Assembly (NCBI RefSeq): GCF_003057875.1
Contig: NZ_PYXZ01000013.1
Coordinates: 427-64,426, forward strand
Direction: 5' to 3'
Origin: Nocardioides currus
Lineage (GTDB): Bacteria > Actinomycetota > Actinomycetes > Propionibacteriales > Nocardioidaceae
DNA length: 64,000 nt
The position numbers and the translations under genes are program-made. The notes beneath the pieces were generated by a model, which saw only the letters and a program-made list of their open reading frames with translations, was not told the origin of the DNA and searched no databases. Shown one piece after another: positions 8,768-18,548 of the stretch; within the stretch, counting starts at the first letter, position 1, and each line of letters begins with the position of its first letter.

Positions 8768-8808
8768 GGACCCGCACGAAACTTGCCGGTGATTGTTTGT
8801 CGGGTTCC
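8768..8808. promoter_or_regulatory. imperfect inverted repeat before fabD, candidate FasR operator
   Basis: GGACCCGCACGAAAC (8768-8782) and GTTTGTCGGGTTCC (8795-8808) are imperfect inverted copies (GGA.CCCG...AAAC and its complement) in the short gap between fasR and fabD. FasR homologues act on fatty-acid gene promoters (known in Streptomyces and mycobacteria). Assignment of this site to FasR rests on position and symmetry only. Confidence 0.35.
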
Positions 8809-10001
8809 TACAAAGACGTCTCGGGTGCTTGACGACCCGACTGGCGACCGAGTACGAGGGCGATCTGGAGCGTGAACGCCTCGCGGGGCGACGTCGGGGC
8901 GAGCCCGGTGACGTCGGTGGCCTGCCGCAGGCGGTAGCGCACGGTGTTGGGGTGGACGAAGAGGTGGCGTGCGGCGCCCTCGATCGAGGTGCCGTGCTCG
9001 AAGTAGGCCTCCAGCGTGTCGATCAGGGTGCCACGGGCGCCGAGCAGGGGCAGGTAGACCCGGTCGACGAGGTGGCGACGGGCGTGGCCGTCGCCGGCCA
9101 GCGCGCGCTCGGGGAGCAGCTCGTCGCTGCGGACCGGGCGCGGGGCGCCGGGCCAGCCCCCGGCCGCGCGGTAGGCCGACATCGCAGCCCGGGCCGACTC
9201 CTGGGCGTGCCCGAGGTCGGCCGTGACCGGCCCGACCACCACCGGCCCCGGCCCGAAGTGCTCGACGATCCGCGAGGCCGCCGAGTGGGGGTCGCGGACC
9301 CCGCCCAGGACCACCACGAGGCGGTCGCCCTGCGTCGCGCACAGCGCGTCCATGCCGGCCGCCTGCGAGACGCGTCGCACGTGCTCGAAGATGTCGTCGG
9401 GCGTACGCCGACCGGGCATCGCACCGAGCACGACGGCGACCTCCCCGCGGGCGCCCCAGCCCAGCGCGCTCGCCCGCGACAGCACCGCGTCGTCGGTCTC
9501 GGACCTCAGGGCGGCGTCCACGACCAGGGCCTCGAGCCGGGCGTCCCACGCTCCGCGCGCCTCGGCGGCACGGGCGTAGACCTCGGCCGTGGCGAACGCG
9601 ACCTCGCGGCCGTAGCGCAGGATCGCCTGGTGCACGTCGAGGGCGTCGGCCGGGTCGATGAACGCGTCGATGTTGGCCTCGACCACGGTGATGCTGAGCC
9701 GGACCAGGTCGACGGTCTGCTTCAGGTCGATCACCCCGGTCAGCTCGCGCGGGGCGGCGCCGAAGACGGCCGCGGCGAGCGGGGCGGTGCCGTCGGTCTG
9801 GCTCTCGTCGCCGTACCAGTCGATGAAGCCCTTGATGCCGGCCTGCACGATCAGGCCCACCCAGGAGCGGTCCTGGGCGCGGAGCTCCTCGAACCAGTCG
9901 AGGTCGCTGGCCATCTTGGACATCGCCGCCGTGCTCAGCGCTCCGGTCGAGCGCTGCAGTGCTTCGGCGGCGCGCCGGCGGGACGTCTCTCTTGTGGACA
10001 C
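8808..10001 (-). CDS. fasR: FasR-type PucR/CdaR-family transcriptional regulator
   Basis: A 397-residue regulator. The C-terminal PucR-type helix-turn-helix is clear at about residues 335-380 (HGTSIEGAARHLFVHPNTVRYRLRQATDVTG). A GGDEF-like middle region (about 195-290) and a helical N-terminal domain precede it, as in FasR. Its place just before fabD matches Streptomyces FasR and M. tuberculosis Rv2242 (from memory), where it controls fatty-acid synthesis genes. The GTG start at 10001 has no ribosome site; a TAGATT box 6 nt upstream suggests a leaderless message. Confidence 0.9.
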   Translation of the reverse strand: MSTRETSRRRAAEALQRSTGALSTAAMSKMASDLDWFEELRAQDRSWVGLIVQAGIKGFIDWYGDESQTDGTAPLAAAVFGAAPRELTGVIDLKQTVDLVRLSITVVEANIDAFIDPADALDVHQAILRYGREVAFATAEVYARAAEARGAWDARLEALVVDAALRSETDDAVLSRASALGWGARGEVAVVLGAMPGRRTPDDIFEHVRRVSQAAGMDALCATQGDRLVVVLGGVRDPHSAASRIVEHFGPGPVVVGPVTADLGHAQESARAAMSAYRAAGGWPGAPRPVRSDELLPERALAGDGHARRHLVDRVYLPLLGARGTLIDTLEAYFEHGTSIEGAARHLFVHPNTVRYRLRQATDVTGLAPTSPREAFTLQIALVLGRQSGRQAPETSL

Positions 10002-10007
10002 CCGACG

Positions 10008-10013
10008 AATCTA
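10008..10013 (-). promoter_or_regulatory. -10 box (TAGATT) of leaderless fasR
   Basis: TAGATT on the reverse strand lies 6 nt before the fasR GTG. It fits the TANNNT-then-start layout seen repeatedly in this window. No clear -35 box is visible. Confidence 0.45.
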
Positions 10014-10152
10014 GTCCCACCGTTCACTTCCGTCACCTGGGTGCACGAGCGGGTAACGAATCGGACCAGTTGTGCCGTTCGACCCCGGGGGGCGAGGCGA
10101 AACGGGAACGTGTTCTGGTTGAATCGCGAAAATCATCGACCCGGGAGTGCGT

Positions 10153-11127
10153 GTGAGCGAAATGCCAGAGCTCGAGTACGTCGACGTCCACGGACACCGA
10201 CGTGCGTTCGTGAGGACGGGGTCGGGCCCGGCACTGCTCCTGCTGCACGGTCTCGGCTGCGACCACACGACCTGGGCGCCGGTCATCGCGTCGCTGGCGA
10301 AGCGCTACACCGTGATCGCGCCGGACCTGCTCGGGCACGGGTCGTCGGCGAAGCCGCGCGCGGACTACAGCGTGGGTGGCTACGCCAACGGCATGCGCGA
10401 CCTGCTCACGGTCCTCGGCATCGACCGGGTCACCGTCGTCGGCCACAGCTTCGGCGGCGGGGTCGCGATGCAGTTCGCCTACCAGTTCCCCGAGCGGTGC
10501 GAGCGACTCATCCTCGTCAGCAGCGGTGGCCTGGGCCCGGAGGTGACGCCGGCGATCCGGGCCATCACCACCCCGGGCTTCCACCAGGCGATGGGCCTGC
10601 TGACCCTGCCCGGCCTGCGTCACATCGGTACGGCGGGCATGCGCGCGCTCGCCGCCACGGGCAGGCGCTCCCTGCGTGACCTGGGCGAGGCGGCCGACAT
10701 CTTCGAGTCGTTCAAGGACCCCCACACGCGGGCCGCCATCCGGCACGTCGTGCGGGCCGTCGTGGACTGGAAGGGGCAGATCGTGACCGTCTCCGATCGT
10801 GCCTACCTGACCGAGGCGATGCCGATGTGCGTGATCTGGGGCCGCAACGACCAGATCATCCCGGTCCGCCACGCCGGCAACGCGGCCGTCCTCGCGCCGT
10901 CGGCCCGGGTCGAGGTGCTGCCCAACGCCGGGCACTTCCCGCACAAGGACCACCCACAGCGGTTCACCCGGATCGTCAACGACTTCATCCGCACGACCGA
11001 GCCGGCGACGTACGACCGGGAGCGCTGGCGCGACCTGCTCGAGGCCGGACCACAGGTCGTGCCGCTGCAGTCCGAGGCGGGCGAGGCGCCCGTGGCCCCG
11101 GTGCACGTGCTGGGCGCCGGAGCCTGA
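10153..11127 (+). CDS. alpha/beta hydrolase
   Basis: A 324-residue alpha/beta hydrolase. The nucleophile elbow is GHSFGGG (Ser99 from the chosen start), the oxyanion region LLLHGLGCDH, and the catalytic His is in NAGHFPHKD near residue 270. The GTG at 10153 is chosen because GGGAG lies 5 nt upstream; GTG at 10147 and ATG at 10162 are alternatives. It sits divergently from fasR and convergently to aceE. The substrate is unknown; the neighbourhood hints at an acyl ester or thioester. I see no lid or haloalkane-type features that would narrow it. Confidence 0.88.
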   Translation: MSEMPELEYVDVHGHRRAFVRTGSGPALLLLHGLGCDHTTWAPVIASLAKRYTVIAPDLLGHGSSAKPRADYSVGGYANGMRDLLTVLGIDRVTVVGHSFGGGVAMQFAYQFPERCERLILVSSGGLGPEVTPAIRAITTPGFHQAMGLLTLPGLRHIGTAGMRALAATGRRSLRDLGEAADIFESFKDPHTRAAIRHVVRAVVDWKGQIVTVSDRAYLTEAMPMCVIWGRNDQIIPVRHAGNAAVLAPSARVEVLPNAGHFPHKDHPQRFTRIVNDFIRTTEPATYDRERWRDLLEAGPQVVPLQSEAGEAPVAPVHVLGAGA

Positions 11128-11132
11128 GACGA

Positions 11133-11167
11133 CGAGACCACCGGGCCCCAGGGGCGCGGTGGTCTCG
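11133..11167. terminator. bidirectional hairpin between convergent hydrolase and aceE genes
   Basis: CGAGACCACC (11133-11142) pairs with GGTGGTCTCG (11158-11167) around a GC-rich 15-nt loop. It sits between two converging genes, the usual place for a shared terminator. A T-run is lacking, as is common in actinobacteria. Confidence 0.65.
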
Positions 11168-11186
11168 ACGTGACGGGTGGTGGCGC

Positions 11187-13973
11187 CTACGCGTCGCCGC
11201 CCTCCTGCTTGACGTCCTTGACGGCCGTGGGGTCGTCGATGCGGTACTTCGCGGCGGCCTCGGCGACCTTCTCGGCCGGGATCTCGCCGGCGTCGGCGAG
11301 GGCCTGGAGCGCCTGCACGACGACGGACTGCGCGTCGATGTTGAAGAACCGTCGCGCGGCCGGCCGCGTGTCGGCGAAGCCGAAGCCGTCGGCACCGAGC
11401 ACGCGGTAGTCGCCGGGGACCCAGCGCGCGATCTGGAGCGGGACGGCCCGCATGTAGTCCGACACCGCGACGACCGGTCCGCTGACGCCGGCGAGCTTGT
11501 CGGCGACGTACGCCGTCCGCTTGGCGTCGGTGGGGTGGAGCAGGTTGTGCTGCTCGGCGGCCACGGCGTCGCGAGCCAGCTCGTTCCACGACGTGACGGA
11601 CCACGTGTCGGCGCGGACGCCCCACTCGTCGGCGAGGATCTGCGCCGCCTCGCTCACCCACGGCATGCCGACCCCGGAGCCCATCAGCTGGACCCGGGGA
11701 CCGTCGCCCTCGGCCGTGCCGACCTGGTGGATGCCCTTGAGGATGCCCTCCACGTCCACGTCGTCCGGCTCGGCCGGCATCGAGACCGGCTCGTTGTAGA
11801 CGGTGATGTAGAAGATGACGTTCTCGGCGTCGGCGCCGTACATCCGCTCCAGGCCCGACTGCATGATGTGCGCGACCTCGTAGGCGTAGGCCGGGTCGTA
11901 GTGCACGACCGCCGGGTTGGTCGCCGCGATCAGCGGGGAGTGGCCGTCGGCGTGCTGCAGGCCCTCACCGGTCAGCGTCGTGCGACCGGCGGTGGCGCCG
12001 ATCAGGAACCCGCGGGCCAGCTGGTCGGCCATCGCCCAGATCGAGTCGCCGGTGCGCTGGAAGCCGAACATCGAGTAGAAGATGTAGAACGGGATCATGT
12101 GCTCGCCGTGCGTGGAGTACGCCGATCCCGCCGCCGTGGCCGAGGCCATCGCGCCGGCCTCGGAGATGCCCTCGTGCAGCATCTGGCCCTGCGTCGACTC
12201 CTTGTAGGACAGCAGCATCTTGCGGTCGACCGGGTCGTACTGCTGGCCGCCGGGGTTGTAGACCTTCGCGCTCGGGAACATCGAGTCCATGCCGAACGTG
12301 CGGTACTCGTCGGGCGCGATCGGGACGAGGCGGTCGCCGATCTCGGGGTTCTTCATCCAGTCGCGCAGCAGCCGGACGACGGCCATGGTGGTGGCGAACT
12401 TGTTCTTGCCCGAGCCCTGCTTGAGCTCGCCGTAGGTCTCGTCGCCGGGGAGCTTGAGCGACGAGGCGCGCAGCACGCGTCGGGGCACGGAGCCACCGAG
12501 CTGCTTGCGGCGCTCCATCATGTACTCGATCTCGGGGGAGTCCTGGCCGGGGTGGAAGAACGGCGCCCCGCCGGTCTTCTCGTAGGACTCCTCGAGGTCG
12601 CGGTCGCTGATCGGGAGGTAGAGCCGGTCGCGGAACTTCTTCAGGTCCTCCGGAGTCAGCTTCTTCATCTGGTGCGTGGCGTTCTTGCCCTCGAGGGCGT
12701 CGATCGTCCAGCCCTTGATGGTGTGGGCGAGGATCACCGTCGGCTGGCCGACGTGCTTGGTGGCGGCGTCGAACGCGGCGTACACCTTGCGGTAGTCGTG
12801 GCCACCGCGCGGCAGCTTCTCGATCTGCGAGTCGCTCATGTGCTCGACCATCTTGCGCAGCCGCGGGTCGGCGCCGAAGAAGTCGTCGCGGACGAAGCCG
12901 CCGTCCTCGGTGGAGTAGGTCTGGAACTGGCCGTCCGGGGTGGTGTTCATCCGGTTGACCAGGACGCCGTCGACGTCCTTGGCGAGCAGGGCGTCCCACT
13001 CGCGGCCCCAGATCACCTTGACGACGTTCCAGCCGGCGCCGCGGAAGTTGGCCTCGAGCTCCTGGATGATCTTGCCGTTGCCGGTCACCGGGCCGTCGAG
13101 CTGCTGCAGGTTGCAGTTGATGACCCACGTCAGGTTGTCGAGCTCCTCGCGGGCGGCGATGCGGATCGCGCCCAGCGACTCGGGCTCGGCCATCTCGCCG
13201 TCACCCATGAAGGCCCACACGCGCTGCTGCGAGGTGTCCTTGATCTTCCGGTTGTGCATGTAGCGGTTGAACCGCGCCTGGTAGATCGAGTTGATGCCCG
13301 TCAGGCCCATCGACACCGTGGGGAACTCCCAGAAGTCGGGCATCAGGCGGGGGTGCGGGTAGGACGGCAGGCCGGCACCGACACCGTGCTGGACCTCCTG
13401 GCGGAAGCGGTAGAGCTGCTCCTCGGTCAGGCGGCCCTCGAGGAAGGCGCGGGAGTAGATGCCAGGGGAGCCGTGGCCCTGGATGAAGAGCTGGTCGCCG
13501 CCACCGGGGTGGTCCTTGCCGCGGAAGAAGTGGTTGAAGCCGACCTCGTAGAGGGAGGCCGACGACTGGTACGTCGCGATGTGCCCGCCGACCTCGAGGC
13601 CCTTGCGGTTGGCGCTGGAGACCATGACCGCGGCGTTCCAGCGGATGAAGGCGCGGATGCGGCGCTCCACCTCCTCGTCACCGGGGAACCACGGCTCGCG
13701 CTCGGGCGGGATCGTGTTGATGTAGTCGGTGCTGCGCAGGGCCGGCACCCCGACCTGCTTCTCACGCGCGCGCTCGAGGAGGCGCAGCATGACGTAGCGC
13801 GCCCGCTCGCGACCCCGGTCGTCGAGCATCGCGTCGAAGGACGCGATCCACTCGTTGGTCTCGTCGGGGTCGATGTCGGGCAGCTGGGTCGGCAGGCCCT
13901 CGTGGATCACCGCGCGCGCGGCCGGCGCAGGAGCGGGGGTGGTGGATTCGGTGGGGGTGGACTCATCACTCAC
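11187..13973 (-). CDS. aceE: pyruvate dehydrogenase E1 component, homodimeric AceE type
   Basis: A 928-residue thiamine-diphosphate enzyme that decarboxylates pyruvate and acetylates the E2 lipoyl group. The ThDP motif starts at GDG (residues 257-259, MGDGEMAEPESLG) and ends at INCNLQQLDGP. The length and the unfused E1 match actinobacterial AceE (E. coli AceE is slightly shorter). The Ala/Pro/Thr-rich N-terminus (1-25) is probably flexible. It starts with GTG and has no clear ribosome site. Linking acetyl-CoA supply to the adjacent fatty-acid genes is a conserved actinobacterial arrangement (from memory). Confidence 0.97.
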   Translation of the reverse strand: MSDESTPTESTTPAPAPAARAVIHEGLPTQLPDIDPDETNEWIASFDAMLDDRGRERARYVMLRLLERAREKQVGVPALRSTDYINTIPPEREPWFPGDEEVERRIRAFIRWNAAVMVSSANRKGLEVGGHIATYQSSASLYEVGFNHFFRGKDHPGGGDQLFIQGHGSPGIYSRAFLEGRLTEEQLYRFRQEVQHGVGAGLPSYPHPRLMPDFWEFPTVSMGLTGINSIYQARFNRYMHNRKIKDTSQQRVWAFMGDGEMAEPESLGAIRIAAREELDNLTWVINCNLQQLDGPVTGNGKIIQELEANFRGAGWNVVKVIWGREWDALLAKDVDGVLVNRMNTTPDGQFQTYSTEDGGFVRDDFFGADPRLRKMVEHMSDSQIEKLPRGGHDYRKVYAAFDAATKHVGQPTVILAHTIKGWTIDALEGKNATHQMKKLTPEDLKKFRDRLYLPISDRDLEESYEKTGGAPFFHPGQDSPEIEYMMERRKQLGGSVPRRVLRASSLKLPGDETYGELKQGSGKNKFATTMAVVRLLRDWMKNPEIGDRLVPIAPDEYRTFGMDSMFPSAKVYNPGGQQYDPVDRKMLLSYKESTQGQMLHEGISEAGAMASATAAGSAYSTHGEHMIPFYIFYSMFGFQRTGDSIWAMADQLARGFLIGATAGRTTLTGEGLQHADGHSPLIAATNPAVVHYDPAYAYEVAHIMQSGLERMYGADAENVIFYITVYNEPVSMPAEPDDVDVEGILKGIHQVGTAEGDGPRVQLMGSGVGMPWVSEAAQILADEWGVRADTWSVTSWNELARDAVAAEQHNLLHPTDAKRTAYVADKLAGVSGPVVAVSDYMRAVPLQIARWVPGDYRVLGADGFGFADTRPAARRFFNIDAQSVVVQALQALADAGEIPAEKVAEAAAKYRIDDPTAVKDVKQEGGDA

Positions 13974-14164
13974 GCGAGCATCGTTGCACGCCGTCAGGCG
14001 CCACGAAATCTACTGACGAGTTGCACACCCGACGGTCACTACGCGGGACGGGCTTGCGTGTGTGTCGCAACTCCGGTGGACTACCCCCACTCCGCCTCGC
14101 GCGTGACGCAGGGGGGAGCATGGGAAGCCGCCAGCAGGCGGACATCGACGAACGGAGGCGTGGC

Positions 14165-14596
14165 GTGAGCTCGACGATGGGTGGCGGAGCCGCCCAGGCA
14201 ACAGGTGCCGCAGAGCGGCTGGGCATCACGCCCGGCATGGTCGTCCAGGAACTCGGCTGGGACAACGACACCGACGACGAGCTCAGGGTCGCGATCGAGG
14301 ACGCCATCGACGCGGACATGGTCGACGGTGACTACGGCAACGTCGTCGACGCCGTCCTGCTGTGGTGGCGAGAGGACGACGGCGACCTGGTCGACGGCCT
14401 GGTCGACTCGTTGACCGACCTCGTCGGGGGCGGGGCCATCTGGCTGCTCACCCCCAAGGTCGGGCGTCCCCACGCGGTGGACGCGGCCGACATCGCGGAG
14501 GCGGCCCCGATCGCGGGGCTCTCGCAGACCACGACGGCGGCAGTCAGCAAGGACTGGCAGGCCACGCGGCTGGTCACGCCCAAGACCCCTGCGTGA
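14165..14596 (+). CDS. DUF3052 family protein
   Basis: A 143-residue small acidic protein of the DUF3052 family, found beside aceE in actinobacteria (M. tuberculosis Rv2239c, from memory); the function is not established. The core ITPGMVVQELGWDNDTDDELR and the later VVDAVLLWWREDDGDL and GAIWLLTPKVGRP are intact. The GTG at 14165 is fixed by GGAGG about 6 nt upstream; the longer frame upstream is not conserved-looking. It is divergent from aceE and 37 nt before an acyl-CoA synthetase gene. Confidence 0.9.
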   Translation: MSSTMGGGAAQATGAAERLGITPGMVVQELGWDNDTDDELRVAIEDAIDADMVDGDYGNVVDAVLLWWREDDGDLVDGLVDSLTDLVGGGAIWLLTPKVGRPHAVDAADIAEAAPIAGLSQTTTAAVSKDWQATRLVTPKTPA

Positions 14597-14633
14597 CGCC
14601 TCCTCGTCGACCCACGACCTCCAGGAACCCCGC

Positions 14634-16250
14634 ATGAGCAAGCTGGCCGATCGCGCCTCCGACATGGCCACCTCGCTGAGGATCCTCGGCGGCGCCGGCA
14701 TCATCCGGCCCTACGGCCCCCGCACCCTCGCCGGACTGGGACGCACGGTGCTGCGCTGGGGAGTCGGACCAGCGGGCGGCTTCATGACGTTGGCGGTGCG
14801 CCACCCCGACCGCGTCGGCGTGGTCGACGAGCTCGGTGAGCTGACCTTCGCCGAGCTGCACGACCGCAGCAACGCGCTCGCCCGGGGGCTGGCCGCGCTG
14901 GGCGTGCGCGAGGGCGACTCGGTCGCGGTGATGTGCCGCAACCACCGCGGCTTCGTCGACGCGACCATCGCGGTCGCCAAGCTCGGGGCGGACATCCTCT
15001 ACCTCAACACCGCCTTCGCCGGTCCGCAGCTCGTGGACGTGATCGCCCGCGAGAAGCCAGCCGTCGTCATCCACGACGAGGAGTTCGGCGCCATGCTCGA
15101 GGCCGCCGACGTCCCGCAGCGCGTGGTCGGGTGGATCGACAGCGACGACCAGGGCGGGCTGCCCACCCTCGAGTCACTCATCGCCGCGAACGACCATTCG
15201 GACGTCGTACCCCCCACCCGGCACGCGCGGATCGTGATCCTGACCTCGGGCACCACCGGCACCCCCAAGGGCGCGCCGCGCCGCGAGGCCGGGATCCCGG
15301 CGGCCGTCTCGCTGCTGTCTCGGATGCCACTGCGGTTCGGCTGGCGCACGCACATCGCGGCACCGCTGTTCCACACGTGGGGCTTCGCGCACTTCGCCCT
15401 GGCGATGCTGCTCGGCTCGACGGTCGTGCTGCGCCGTCGCTTCGACCCCGAGGACGCGCTGCGCGTCGTCGAGGAGAACCGCTGCCAGTCGCTGGTCGTC
15501 ATCCCGGTGATGCTGCAGCGCATCCTGGGCCTCGACGAGGCGGTGCTCGAGCGCTACTCGCTGCCGAGCCTCGAGGTCGTCGCCTCGTCCGGGTCGGCGC
15601 TGCCGGCCGAGCTGGCGCTGACCTGGATGGACCGCTTCGGCGACAACCTCTACAACATCTACGGCTCCACGGAGGTGGCGTGGGCGACCATCGCCACGCC
15701 GGAGGACCTACGAGCCGCCCCGTCGTCGGCCGGGAAGCCGCCCCACAACACGGTCGTGCGGATCTTCGACGACGCCGACCAGCCGGTCCCGCTCGGCGGC
15801 ACCGGGCGCATCTTCGTCGGCAACAGCCTGCTCTTCGAGGGCTACACCGGCGGCGGCTCCAAGGCGATGATCGAAGGCCTGATGTCGAGCGGCGACGTCG
15901 GTCGCTTCGACGAGGACGGCCGGTTGTACGTCGAGGGGCGCGACGACGAGATGATCGTCTCCGGCGGCGAGAACGTCTTCCCCAAGGAGGTCGAGGACTG
16001 CCTGGTCGGCCACGCCCTGGTCGTCGAGGCGGCGGCCGTCGGGGTCGACGACCCCGACTTCGGCTCGCGCCTGCGCGCGTTCGTCTCGGTCACCGGCGAG
16101 GTCACCGAGGACGAGCTGAAGGAGCACGTCAAGGCCAACCTCGCCCGCTTCAAGGTCCCCAAGGAGATCGTGATCATCCCCGAGCTGCCCCGCAACGCGA
16201 CCGGCAAGATCCTCAAGCGGGAGCTGTCGAGCTGGGACGACGAGGCATGA
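14634..16250 (+). CDS. acyl-CoA synthetase (AMP-forming, FadD-like)
   Basis: A 538-residue ANL-family ligase that activates a carboxylic acid through an acyl-adenylate. The P-loop is LTSGTTGTPKGAPRR (about 203-217), followed by the adenine motif YGSTEVAW, the hinge around SGDVGRFDEDG and the C-terminal catalytic Lys in NATGKILKREL. The N-terminal 50 residues are an extra helical lead typical of some actinobacterial FadD proteins. Its stop overlaps the ahpE start (ATGA). Its position between DUF3052 and ahpE is an insertion compared with the mycobacterial order as I remember it. Chain-length preference is unknown. Confidence 0.92.
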   Translation: MSKLADRASDMATSLRILGGAGIIRPYGPRTLAGLGRTVLRWGVGPAGGFMTLAVRHPDRVGVVDELGELTFAELHDRSNALARGLAALGVREGDSVAVMCRNHRGFVDATIAVAKLGADILYLNTAFAGPQLVDVIAREKPAVVIHDEEFGAMLEAADVPQRVVGWIDSDDQGGLPTLESLIAANDHSDVVPPTRHARIVILTSGTTGTPKGAPRREAGIPAAVSLLSRMPLRFGWRTHIAAPLFHTWGFAHFALAMLLGSTVVLRRRFDPEDALRVVEENRCQSLVVIPVMLQRILGLDEAVLERYSLPSLEVVASSGSALPAELALTWMDRFGDNLYNIYGSTEVAWATIATPEDLRAAPSSAGKPPHNTVVRIFDDADQPVPLGGTGRIFVGNSLLFEGYTGGGSKAMIEGLMSSGDVGRFDEDGRLYVEGRDDEMIVSGGENVFPKEVEDCLVGHALVVEAAAVGVDDPDFGSRLRAFVSVTGEVTEDELKEHVKANLARFKVPKEIVIIPELPRNATGKILKRELSSWDDEA

Positions 16251-16723
16251 GCGACCCCACGACGGGGCTCCAGCTCGGCGGCCCCGCCCCTGACTTCACC
16301 CTGCGCGACCAGTTCGGACAGGACGTCACGCTGAGCAGCTTCCGCGGCCGCAAGGCGGTGGTGATCCTCTTCTACCCCAACGCGTTCACCGGGGTGTGCA
16401 CCGGCGAGATGGCCGGCATCCGCGACCGCCTGGCCGAGTTCATGACCTTCGACACCGAGGTGCTCGGGATCTCCTGCGACCCGGTCTACTCCTTGCGCGC
16501 GTTCGCCGACGCCGAGGGCCTCAACTTCCCGCTGCTCTCGGACTTCTGGCCGCACGGCGAGGTGGCGCGCTCCTTCGAGGTGTTCGACGAGGTGCGGGGC
16601 ACGGCCCGCCGGTCGTCGTACGTCGTGGACCGCGACGGGATGCTGGCGTGGGCGGTGCACAACGCGAATGCGGACGGTCGCGACCTCGACGAGCACCTGA
16701 AGCAGCTGCGCGCACTGGTATGA
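16247..16723 (+). CDS. ahpE: peroxiredoxin, AhpE type
   Basis: A 158-residue thiol peroxidase that reduces hydroperoxides. The active-site motif is PNAFTGVCTGE with peroxidatic Cys51; a second Cys lies at residue 77 (GISCDP). Arg/Pro features of the peroxiredoxin fold are present (FYPNAF, then RRSSYVVDRDG). The ATG overlaps the preceding synthetase stop by 4 nt, giving translational coupling. AhpE beside DUF3052 and aceE is a conserved actinobacterial arrangement (M. tuberculosis Rv2238c, from memory). A strong hairpin follows at 16802. Confidence 0.93.
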   Translation: MSDPTTGLQLGGPAPDFTLRDQFGQDVTLSSFRGRKAVVILFYPNAFTGVCTGEMAGIRDRLAEFMTFDTEVLGISCDPVYSLRAFADAEGLNFPLLSDFWPHGEVARSFEVFDEVRGTARRSSYVVDRDGMLAWAVHNANADGRDLDEHLKQLRALV

Positions 16724-16801
16724 GGACACGGGTCTAGACCAGTCGGCGCGTTTTGCGGCGTTCGCCTGACAGGCCTTGAACGCCCCCGTAATCTTCATGG
16801 T

Positions 16802-16839
16802 GTTGAACCGCTGGTGACCCGAGACGCCAGCGGTTCAAC
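16802..16839 (+). terminator. strong hairpin terminator after ahpE
   Basis: GTTGAACCGCTGG (16802-16814) and its exact complement (16827-16839) form a 13-bp stem with a 12-nt loop, followed by a T-rich stretch (TCATTTCAT). It lies 79 nt after the ahpE stop and 24 nt before the tRNA, separating the two units. Confidence 0.75.
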
Positions 16840-16863
16840 TCATTTCATAGGGTGTTCCCCTGC

Positions 16864-16935
16864 GCGTCGGTAGCTCAGCGGTAGAGCACTCGGTTTACAC
16901 CCGAGCGGTCGGCGGTTCGAAACCGTCCCGACGCA
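16864..16935 (+). tRNA. tRNA-Val (anticodon TAC)
   Basis: A complete cloverleaf of 72 nt. The acceptor stem GCGTCGG pairs with CCGACGC, the D-arm has TAGCTCAGCGGTAGAGCA, and the anticodon stem CTCGG/CCGAG encloses the loop TTTACAC with anticodon TAC at 16896-16898. The T-arm contains GGTTCGAAACC. The CCA end is not encoded. It is a lone tRNA between ahpE and a CoA ligase; no integrated element is attached. Confidence 0.96.
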
Positions 16936-16994
16936 CCCGAGACCGTGCTTTCGGGCAGGTCCACCGCGAGGGGAGCCGTGCCAGAGTAGGCCGC

Positions 16995-18527
<1,533 letters not shown>

Positions 18528-18536
18528 TCCGTCCCC

Positions 18537-18542
18537 GATAAT
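18537..18542 (+). promoter_or_regulatory. GATAAT box 6 nt before the nif3 start
   Basis: GATAAT (one mismatch to TATAAT) lies 6 nt upstream of the ATG at 18549, immediately after the CoA ligase. No ribosome site is present, so a leaderless internal promoter is likely. Confidence 0.4.
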
Positions 18543-18548
18543 CAGCGC

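Noticed and set aside
10827..14168. 1113-codon forward ORF antisense to aceE
   Set aside because: aceE is unmistakable on the reverse strand; the antisense product is a Val/Gly/Asp/Arg-rich shadow.
16864..16935. tRNA-Val as an integration site for a genomic island
   Set aside because: No integrase gene, no repeat of the tRNA 3' end nearby, and ordinary genes on both sides.
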